Source of the DNA: Chloroflexota bacterium
GTDB lineage: Bacteria > Chloroflexota > Dehalococcoidia > JACPPY01
Direction of reading: 5' to 3'
Assembly: GCA_016190755.1 (NCBI GenBank)
Contig: JACPPY010000051.1
Location: forward strand, 1-57,242
DNA length: 57,242 nucleotides
Position 1 is the stretch's first letter. Each line of letters starts with the position of its first letter. This document shows positions 9,082-15,605 of this stretch, piece by piece. Both the position numbers and the translations under genes were made by a program. The notes under the pieces were generated by a model. That model had not been told where the DNA came from and made no database searches. It saw nothing but the letters and a program-made list of their open reading frames with translations.

Positions 9082-9774
9082 ATGACCAAAGGCATACAGA
9101 AGATTTTCTCAGAGGTCTCACGGACCTACGAATTGGTCAACCATGTGCTGACCATGGGCCTGGACATCCCATGGCGCAGGCAAGCGGCTCGAATCGCAGT
9201 CAGCGACGGTGGGAGAAAATGGTTGGACATATGTACCGGGACAGGCGAGACAGCGGTCTACCTGGATCGTCTATCACGGGGCAAAGCTCATGTCGTTGCT
9301 CTCGATTTCACTCCGGGCATGCTTCGAACGGCCGCCGCCAAGAAAGAGACGGGGCGCATATCCTTTGTGCTCGGCGATGCCAGGGCCCTGCCGTTTGCGG
9401 ACGCTTCGCTGGACCTCATTACGATTGCCTTCGGCACACGGAACATCAACATCAACCGTGATACCCTCCTGCGTTGTTTCAGGGACTTTACCAGGGTACT
9501 GAAACCCGGCGGGCGGTTCGTTAATGTGGAGACCAGCCAGCCGCAATCGAGGATAGTCCGGTGGATGTTCCATTCCTATATTGGGCTCGTCGTGCGGAGG
9601 ATAGGCGGGCTCATATCCGGTTCATCTGCCGGGTACTCGTATCTGTCGCACACCATCCCGCGCTTCTACGACGCCGAGGATCTCGCTGATATCCTACTGG
9701 AGTCGGGGTTCTCCAGTGTAGATATTCAGAGGCGGTTCTTTGGTATAGCTGCCATACACGTGGCTTATAAATGA
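9082..9774 (+). CDS. menG: Demethylmenaquinone methyltransferase-like (MenG/UbiE)
   Basis: A 230-residue methyltransferase resembling MenG/UbiE more closely than its neighbour does: IQKIFSEVSRTYELVNHVLTMG at the N-terminus, motif I WLDICTGTGETA, VALDFTPGML, then PFADASLDLITIAFGTRNI, which is nearly diagnostic of the UbiE/MenG family, and RVLKPGGRFVNVE. It would add the ring methyl group to demethylmenaquinone or a related quinone. It is transcribed away from the 7-8.9 kb group. The C-terminus IAAIHVAYK corresponds to the family's final strand, so it is full length. Confidence 0.82.
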   Translation: MTKGIQKIFSEVSRTYELVNHVLTMGLDIPWRRQAARIAVSDGGRKWLDICTGTGETAVYLDRLSRGKAHVVALDFTPGMLRTAAAKKETGRISFVLGDARALPFADASLDLITIAFGTRNININRDTLLRCFRDFTRVLKPGGRFVNVETSQPQSRIVRWMFHSYIGLVVRRIGGLISGSSAGYSYLSHTIPRFYDAEDLADILLESGFSSVDIQRRFFGIAAIHVAYK

Positions 9775-9788
9775 CACCGGCCTTATTT

Positions 9789-9808
9789 TGTCTCCTGACC
9801 AGGAGACA
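9789..9808 (+). terminator. Stem-loop just after menG-like gene (weak terminator candidate)
   Basis: An 8-bp perfect stem TGTCTCCT/AGGAGACA with loop GACC, starting 15 bases after the stop codon. There is no downstream T-tract on either strand, so intrinsic termination is doubtful; it could also protect the mRNA end. The remainder of 9775-9965 shows no gene. Confidence 0.3.
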
Positions 9809-9965
9809 CCGCTGGCTTTCAGCAGCCCGGCTCACCCGGGTGGCCGCAACAGGACTGGCGTCTGCGAATCTTGATCAGGTTATTGCGCACTCCGAGGCGA
9901 AGCTTCTGGCGAAAGGGCATCGGACCTCTCCAATTGGTTATGGATGCGGGCAACATACCATTATC

Positions 9966-10877
9966 CTACATTGATCTCAGGGCAGCTACTCTCTTTTCAA
10001 TCGGAGGATGAGTGGAGAAAAGACTGTTTAGCCAGCTCTCGTGGCCTTTGAGGGGGTTCACTATATAGAGGTGGGCCGTGGCCTTGTTGGCCACCTCCAG
10101 CGGCTCTCGGTCCCTGGAAATCTTCTCCAGCGCACTGGCCAGGCCTTCCGGATACCGTGTAAGAAGCGCCCCGGAGGCATCGGCCAGCAACTCTCTGCGC
10201 CGGGAGACGGCAAACTTGATCAACTGTGCGGCGATCGGCGCCAGAATGGCCATTAACAGGGCAACAGCCAACAAGATCGCACCGCCTGCACCTTCACCCT
10301 TTCCGCGGTTGCGTGGCCGAGCGCCGGCGCCGAACCATGTGAACCGGAGAAAGAAGTCCGCCAGTAGCGCTACCAGCCCCACGAGCATCACCACCAAGAC
10401 CATGAGCCGCGTATCGTAGTTTTTCACGTGCGAAAGCTCGTGAGCAATGACACCTTCCAATTCCAGCCTGTTCAGCTTTTGCAGCAATCCGGTAGTCACG
10501 GCTATGCTGGCGTGTTTAGGGTCTCTACCTGTAGCAAAGGCGTTCGGTGCTGTGTCATCTATTATGTAAATTTTGGGCATGGGCAAGCCTGAGCCGATGC
10601 ACAGGTTTTCCACAATCCTGTAAAGCTCGACGTTGTCCTTCTCGGCTATGGGCCTCGCCTCTGACATCGCTAGAACGAGCGATGATGAGGCGTAATAGCT
10701 TATGACGAGATAGATGGTAGACAGCACAAGAGCGATTATGCCAACCTCCCATCCAAGTCCCAGCGCCAGCCCAATGACCTCAACAAATCCGGACACGAGG
10801 AGCGCAAAAAGGAACATGAGAAGATAGGTGGCCCGCTTGGCCGACTCTATATGAGAGTAGATGGTGCGCGATTTCAA
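9966..10877 (-). CDS. htpX: HtpX-like M48 membrane metalloprotease
   Basis: A 303-residue zinc protease of the M48/HtpX family that degrades misfolded membrane proteins. The zinc site HELSH is at residues 146-150, followed by a membrane segment, and [20 protein letters not shown] supplies the third ligand region. Two N-terminal transmembrane helices (residues 17-62) and two more around 155-175 and 195-225 fit the family. The C-terminal [16 protein letters not shown] is also diagnostic. Its ATG overlaps the stop of lemA by four bases, so the two genes are translationally coupled. Confidence 0.93.
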   Translation of the reverse strand: MKSRTIYSHIESAKRATYLLMFLFALLVSGFVEVIGLALGLGWEVGIIALVLSTIYLVISYYASSSLVLAMSEARPIAEKDNVELYRIVENLCIGSGLPMPKIYIIDDTAPNAFATGRDPKHASIAVTTGLLQKLNRLELEGVIAHELSHVKNYDTRLMVLVVMLVGLVALLADFFLRFTWFGAGARPRNRGKGEGAGGAILLAVALLMAILAPIAAQLIKFAVSRRRELLADASGALLTRYPEGLASALEKISRDREPLEVANKATAHLYIVNPLKGHESWLNSLFSTHPPIEKRVAALRSM

Positions 10878-11431
10878 CTGAAGCTTACCTTGACCTCAGC
10901 TCGACCCTCTTCACCGGCCTCGAAGAACTGTGATTCCTTGTAGCCGAAGGCATTCGCCAGGAATACAGTGGGGAACACCTTGATCTTAGTGTTGTATTCC
11001 ATCACGTTGGTGTTGTAGAACTGGCGTGCGTAAGCTATCTTGTTCTCGGTGTCTGAAAGCTCCGACTGCAGCTGCTGGAAGTTTTCCGAGGCCCTTAGTT
11101 GAGGGTAGGCTTCGGCGACGGCAAAGAGCGTCTTCAATGCACCGGTCAGCTGATTGTTGGCCTCAGCAGCAGACTTGGCGTCGGTCGCGCCCATAAGTGC
11201 TGCCCGGGCCTTGGTCACGTTTTCGAATACCTGCCGCTCGTGTGCTGCATAGCCCTTGACTGTTTCCACCAGATTGGGTATAAGGCTTGAACGCCGCTTG
11301 AGCTGTACATCAATGCCCGACCAGGACTCCTGCACCCGCATCTTTGACTTCACCAGCCCGTTATAGGTCGCCCAGATGGCGATCAATAGGATAACGATTA
11401 TTCCCAGTATTACCGCGAGGACAATAATCAT
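10874..11431 (-). CDS. lemA: LemA family membrane protein
   Basis: A 185-residue LemA protein: a single N-terminal transmembrane helix (residues 1-27), then a helical-bundle domain with the hallmarks [51 protein letters not shown] and the C-terminal [21 protein letters not shown]. LemA genes are very often linked with HtpX proteases, as here. The molecular role is unclear; envelope quality control is the common suggestion. A GGAGGT ribosome binding site precedes the ATG. Confidence 0.93.
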   Translation of the reverse strand: MIIVLAVILGIIVILLIAIWATYNGLVKSKMRVQESWSGIDVQLKRRSSLIPNLVETVKGYAAHERQVFENVTKARAALMGATDAKSAAEANNQLTGALKTLFAVAEAYPQLRASENFQQLQSELSDTENKIAYARQFYNTNVMEYNTKIKVFPTVFLANAFGYKESQFFEAGEEGRAEVKVSFS

Positions 11432-11545
11432 CGGCGTACCTCCGCAGCTATTATGGCAATTTTAGCAGCATCGGCCCCTGGCAACAATACGCTATGTACC
11501 AGAGCACCCGCATGCATGCCTGATCATACCAAGAGAGTAAGACCC

Positions 11546-11830
11546 TCAGGCGGCGGTTACTTCTTCTGACTTGGGCGCATAACCGGATTTCTTCACGGCT
11601 TCTCGCAGCATCTCGACATCCGTCCTTGTGGGGTCGAACACTACCGTCGCTGTCTGGCTTGCTAAGTCGACGTTCATCTTCCTTATCCCGGAGACCTGCC
11701 GCAGCTTGGCTTCAACCGAAGCCACACAGCCACCTCAGTGCATACCCAGGTCTTTGAATACGACCTTTTTGTCTTTGCCTTCTTTTGCCGCAGAATCGTC
11801 TGCAGGCTTCTTCTTTCCGAATATGCCCAT
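11546..11830 (-). CDS. HMA-domain (CopZ-like) protein with in-frame UGA at the metal-binding Cys; probable selenoprotein
   Basis: A 94-residue heavy-metal-associated protein visible only if the in-frame UGA at 11735-11737 (codon 32) is read as selenocysteine. The frame runs from ATG at 11830, behind AAGGAG, to UGA at 11546. The residues around the internal UGA read GMH-U-GGC-VASVEAKL, precisely the GMxCxxC copper/mercury-binding loop of CopZ, MerP and ATPase metal domains, with the first ligand replaced. The remainder (SGIRKMNVDLASQTATVVFD, then LREAVKKSGYAP) completes the beta-alpha-beta-beta-alpha-beta fold. The lysine-rich N-terminus lacks a signal peptide, so it is cytoplasmic. A perfect stem-loop of SECIS type follows the UGA, and the cell must read Sec because of fdhA. 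Alternative: a point nonsense mutation of a Cys codon, made unlikely by the hairpin and the clean frame. Confidence 0.85.
11708..11737 (-). promoter_or_regulatory. UGA(Sec) codon and SECIS-type hairpin of the HMA gene
   Basis: On the minus strand the UGA (11735-11737) is followed after 11 bases by a perfect 6-bp stem GGCTTC/GAAGCC with a GGTT loop (11708-11723). The loop guanines lie 18-19 bases after the UGA, within one base of the fdhA element in this window, and both apical loops begin GGT. This matches bacterial SECIS rules: short stem, and G in the first two loop positions. Confidence 0.8.
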
Positions 11831-11951
11831 CTATTTCTCCTTTCAGTTTCCGGGCCTTACTCATAAGTCCAGTCAAACTGATGGCAATCTGAGTATACGT
11901 CTGCTTTCGCCTACCGTCAAAGGCTCTCAGGTGGCAACGCAGGCTGCCTGC

Positions 11952-11957
11952 TATAAT
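11952..11957 (+). promoter_or_regulatory. Candidate -10 box of mutS2
   Basis: TATAAT lies 30 bases before the mutS2 ATG at 11988. The -35 region is weak. No Shine-Dalgarno sequence is visible before the ATG. Confidence 0.4.
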
Positions 11958-11987
11958 ATGCCAGATACATTAAGAACACATTAGACG

Positions 11988-14381
11988 ATGAACGACAAGA
12001 GCCTGGAAATACTCGAATTCCCAAAGGTCCGCGAGATACTCGCGAGCCATACATCCTTTTCAGCCAGCCGCGAACTCGCGCTCGCCCTGAAGCCTTCATC
12101 AGACGCGGACGTGGTGTCCCTCCTTCTCAAGAGGTCGGCCGAAGCGAGGCATCTTCTCGCCTTGCGTCCGGGATTTTCCGTCGGTGCAGTGAGCGATATC
12201 AGAGAGACTGTCGGAATGGCGGCCAAGGGTAGGGTACTTCAGCCTGCCGAGTTGAGTACCATACACACCTCTCTTTTCGCTATAAGGAGCCTGCGCGGCG
12301 GCCTGGCCAAAGTGGCAGCAGAAGTGCCCAGACTGTGGTCCTTGGCCCGCGATATTGAACCCCTTCCTAGAGTAGAGCATGACGTCGAGCACTGTATTTC
12401 GTCGGCTGGAGAGGTCATGGACTCAGCGTCCGATAGGCTGGCTGACATCCGGCGTGCTTCCAGAGATGCACGTCAGAGGCTGATGGAGCATTTGGAAGCC
12501 ATACTTCGCGCGCCAAGGAGCCGTAAGATCATCCAGGAACCCATCATCACCGAACGAGACGGACGCTATGTCATACCGGTCAAAGTCGAGATGCGCAAAG
12601 ATATGAAGGGCATAGTCCACGACGTGTCTGGGAGCGGGGCCACGGTGTTCGTGGAACCGTTGGCCACAGCCGAACTCGGCAATGAACTGCGCCAGTTGGT
12701 CGCTGAGGAGAAGCACGAGGTCGAGCGAATACTGGCCTCGCTGAGTATGCTCGTGGGCGCACACGAAGAGGAGATAGAACGCGATATCGCTCTGGCCGCC
12801 GAGATAGACCTCGCGCTGGCCAAGGCCAGGTATGCCGATGCGGTGGTGGCGGTAGAGCCGATGGTAGCGCCTACCGGCCAGGCCGATTCGGCTGCAGAGA
12901 CAGCACAACCTCCCGTGCTCAAGCTTGTCCAGGCCCGCCATCCATTGCTCAAGGGAAAGGCCGTACCGCTCAGCGTGGAACTGGGGCGCGACTACTCAGT
13001 ACTGGTGATAACCGGACCAAACACCGGCGGCAAGACCGTATGCCTTAAAACCATAGGCCTGCTCACGCTCATGGCCCAATCCGGAATGCCGATTCCGGCG
13101 TCAGAGGCAAGCTGCATACCGGTGCTGGATGATGTTTTCGCCGACATAGGAGACGAGCAGAGCATCGAGCAGACGCTATCTACTTTCTCCTGGCATATGG
13201 GAAACATAGTTCGCATCATCCGCGGCTCGACCAGGCGAAGCCTCGTCCTCCTGGACGAGTTAGGCACGAGCACCGACCCGGCAGAAGGGGCAGCGATGGC
13301 AAAAGCCATACTGCTCCATTTCAGAGAACAGGGCACGCTCGCCGTGGCCACGACGCATTTCCACGACCTCAAAGTGCTGGCTCAGGCCACTCCTGGCATG
13401 CGCAACGCATCACTGGATTTCGACCCGGTAACGCTCAAGCCCACATACCATTTGACATTAGGGGTGGCCGGAGGGAGCAACGCCATGGCCATTGCCGCAC
13501 AGATAGGATTGCCGGAGCAGATCATCGCCAGGGCAAAGGAGATGCTGGGCCACGGCTCGCAGGAAATGGAAACGCTCACACGCGAGCTCATGGCGGAAAA
13601 ACAACGCGTCAGTAGGTTAGCCGAAGAGATGGAGAAGGAAAGGTCACGGGTCTCCGAAGAGCTAAGACAATCCGAAGCTAAGCTGCAGCAACTCAAAGAG
13701 GAGCAGGAAAAGGCCGTGCGGGAAGCCAGGGACAAGCTGGTACTGGAGATGGCCGGACTGCAGAAGGAAGTCCGGCAGACGACCTCGGAATTGAAGAAAA
13801 CTCGGTCCAGGGAGAAGGTCGAGCAAGCTCGGAAGGCTCTTTCTATTGCACGCGGCAGGTTGGACGCCCAAAGGGTACAAGAGCGTCAGGAAATGAAAAC
13901 CGAGCCTGTCAGGCGCCAGGTCGCGGTAGGCGACAAGGTATGGCTGGCAGATGTTCGCGTGTGGGGTACTGTCCTCTCCTTGAACCGCGAGGAAGGCGAG
14001 ATTGAAGTCCAGGTGGGCAACGCACGCCTGAGGGCAGGCATCGAGGAAATAGAGAGACTGGAGCCAGCCGAAGACAACAGGCCCGCCGTGGCACCTGTAT
14101 TCAGAAGACACCTCGCCGTCAGGCCGGCTTCACTGGAGCTTGATCTACGTGGCAGACGGGCGGACGCGGTGGAACCGGAACTGGATAGCTATCTCAACGA
14201 TGCTTTCCTTGCCAATCTATCGCGCGTCCGCATCATACACGGTGTGGGCACAGGAGTGGTGCGCCAGATCGTGCGCCAGCTACTATCTTCACATCCGCTC
14301 GTCAAGTCCTACCGGCCCGGTGGCAAAGAAGACGGCGGCGACGGGGTCACGGTGGTCGAGCTGACGACTGCGGCATCGTGA
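11988..14381 (+). CDS. mutS2: MutS2 ATPase/endonuclease
   Basis: A 797-residue MutS2. It has the MutS core/clamp domain without the mismatch-recognition domain, Walker A GPNTGGKT at 343-350, Walker B LVLLDELGTSTDP, the ATTHFHDLK switch, a long coiled coil (about 530-620), a KOW-like segment after 640, and a C-terminal Smr nuclease domain (LELDLRGRRADAVEPELDSYL, IIHGVGTGVVRQIV). MutS2 was first linked to suppression of recombination. In B. subtilis it acts on collided ribosomes, splitting them and feeding ribosome quality control. It is followed by a VLRF1-type gene, which supports the ribosome-rescue role here. Confidence 0.96.
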   Translation: MNDKSLEILEFPKVREILASHTSFSASRELALALKPSSDADVVSLLLKRSAEARHLLALRPGFSVGAVSDIRETVGMAAKGRVLQPAELSTIHTSLFAIRSLRGGLAKVAAEVPRLWSLARDIEPLPRVEHDVEHCISSAGEVMDSASDRLADIRRASRDARQRLMEHLEAILRAPRSRKIIQEPIITERDGRYVIPVKVEMRKDMKGIVHDVSGSGATVFVEPLATAELGNELRQLVAEEKHEVERILASLSMLVGAHEEEIERDIALAAEIDLALAKARYADAVVAVEPMVAPTGQADSAAETAQPPVLKLVQARHPLLKGKAVPLSVELGRDYSVLVITGPNTGGKTVCLKTIGLLTLMAQSGMPIPASEASCIPVLDDVFADIGDEQSIEQTLSTFSWHMGNIVRIIRGSTRRSLVLLDELGTSTDPAEGAAMAKAILLHFREQGTLAVATTHFHDLKVLAQATPGMRNASLDFDPVTLKPTYHLTLGVAGGSNAMAIAAQIGLPEQIIARAKEMLGHGSQEMETLTRELMAEKQRVSRLAEEMEKERSRVSEELRQSEAKLQQLKEEQEKAVREARDKLVLEMAGLQKEVRQTTSELKKTRSREKVEQARKALSIARGRLDAQRVQERQEMKTEPVRRQVAVGDKVWLADVRVWGTVLSLNREEGEIEVQVGNARLRAGIEEIERLEPAEDNRPAVAPVFRRHLAVRPASLELDLRGRRADAVEPELDSYLNDAFLANLSRVRIIHGVGTGVVRQIVRQLLSSHPLVKSYRPGGKEDGGDGVTVVELTTAAS

Positions 14382-14437
14382 ACCTGCCGGAACGGCTTCA
14401 GGTTCGGGAGGTTCAGTCGTGACCTTGTGCCTTCGTA

Positions 14438-14443
14438 TATAAT
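14438..14443 (+). promoter_or_regulatory. Candidate -10 box immediately before the VLRF1 gene
   Basis: TATAAT ends nine bases before the ATG at 14452, so a transcript from it would start at or next to the start codon. No ribosome binding site is visible. Either the message is leaderless or the gene depends on read-through from mutS2. Confidence 0.35.
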
Positions 14444-14451
14444 CTCCTGCG

Positions 14452-15207
14452 ATGCTCGTCCCTAAACAGCGCCGCCTCAGTCGCGCCATAACACTCGACC
14501 TGCTGGCTCAATTCACCAGAGAAACCGGGCTCGCGATAACCATATACATGCCGGCAGATATAACCCTGTCCTATGCCGGAGGGCTTCTGGCCGCCGTTCC
14601 CGGGGCCAAAGCCGTGGCCGAGGATATACTCAAAGCTGTGGCAAACTCCACCACCGGCGCCGCGCTATTCTGGGGAGAGCGGCATAAGTGCCTGTTCTCG
14701 CCCCCATTTCCTCTCGCCGCGGAATCCGTCCAGGAAGGCTACCAGGTGGCACCGTTGCGCTCCATGCTTGAACGGGAGTTGATCGTTGCCGTGGTCATCG
14801 TGCGGATGGGAATGTACGGTATAGGCGTGTTCCGAGGTGAGGACCTGCTGTCGAGCAAAGTGGGCACAGGGCTGGTGCACGGCAGGCACCGGCAGGGGGG
14901 CTCATCCGCCCACAGGTTCGAGCGACACCGTGAGAAGCAGATAGAATACTTCTTCTCCAGGGTATGCACGCATGCCCAGGAGAATATCGAGCCATACGTC
15001 AGGGGACTGGACTACGTCGTATACGGCGGTGAACGAAACACCATACGGTCGTTCCGAGAGCACTGCCGGTTTTTGTCCATGACAGATAGCCGGGTGCTTC
15101 CGCGGCTCTTGAACGTGCGCGAGCCACGGCAAAACGCCCTGGAGCAATCAATAGCTGATGTGTGGTCCAGCACAATGATAAGCTGGCACGAGCAAGCCAC
15201 GTGTTAG
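14452..15207 (+). CDS. VLRF1/Vms1-like (acVLRF1-type) putative peptidyl-tRNA hydrolase
   Basis: A 251-residue protein of the eRF1/Vms1-like release-factor superfamily. Evidence is the segment VGTGLVHGRHRQGGSS followed by AHRFERHREKQ (from residue 137): a glycine-rich GGxS loop between basic residues, as in Vms1/ANKZF1 and bacterial VLRF1 proteins that cleave nascent chains from peptidyl-tRNA on split 60S/50S subunits. The upstream strand ELIVAVVIVRMGMYGIGVFRGEDLL is the usual VLRF1 core. Position 153, where family members often carry the catalytic Gln (GGSSQ), is Ala here. Adjacent to mutS2 by 70 bases on the same strand. Assignment by eye only. Confidence 0.7.
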   Translation: MLVPKQRRLSRAITLDLLAQFTRETGLAITIYMPADITLSYAGGLLAAVPGAKAVAEDILKAVANSTTGAALFWGERHKCLFSPPFPLAAESVQEGYQVAPLRSMLERELIVAVVIVRMGMYGIGVFRGEDLLSSKVGTGLVHGRHRQGGSSAHRFERHREKQIEYFFSRVCTHAQENIEPYVRGLDYVVYGGERNTIRSFREHCRFLSMTDSRVLPRLLNVREPRQNALEQSIADVWSSTMISWHEQATC

Positions 15208-15605
15208 AGTCGCACCGGGCACAAGGAGAGCGACCGACACTACCAGTGCAGAGCTGCTCACCGCCTTCGTAATACCAAAGTTCATAACGCCCTCAAGGGT
15301 CAGCAATGGACTGGGAGACACTGACTTAAGTGTAGCATTACGTTCAGAGTAGCATGAAGTGTATGTAATGCAAGAATACTCCTCCTTGACGGTAACAGCG
15401 TAACGGCTGTAGTATAATGGCAATAAGTGCAGGCGCGGCAGAACACCGGCGCTGGGAAACTAAAGCATGTCGCAATAGCCCTTGTCGTGCGGTATATCTT
15501 CGTGGCCGTCGTCCTACCTCTGGGGGAATTAGGTCGTTTTGTTCGTCATGGCTTTGAAAGGATCACCAGGCTTGAATGAATGGACCAAGGACAAGAGGAG
15601 GTTCA
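15208..15605 (+). other. Non-coding leader region before the molybdopterin operon
   Basis: About 400 bases with no convincing gene. A TATAAT box at 15413-15418, with TTGACG 21 bases upstream of it, is the best promoter candidate, giving a leader of roughly 185 bases. A GC-rich imperfect hairpin lies around 15427-15455. No known riboswitch consensus could be matched. The region ends in the strong ribosome binding site AGAGGAGG at 15594-15601. Confidence 0.4.

Noticed and set aside
15420-15480. Riboswitch in the leader of the molybdopterin operon
   Set aside because: The GC-rich stem and the GGGAAACTAAAG stretch could not be matched to the Moco, cobalamin or cyclic-di-GMP consensus.
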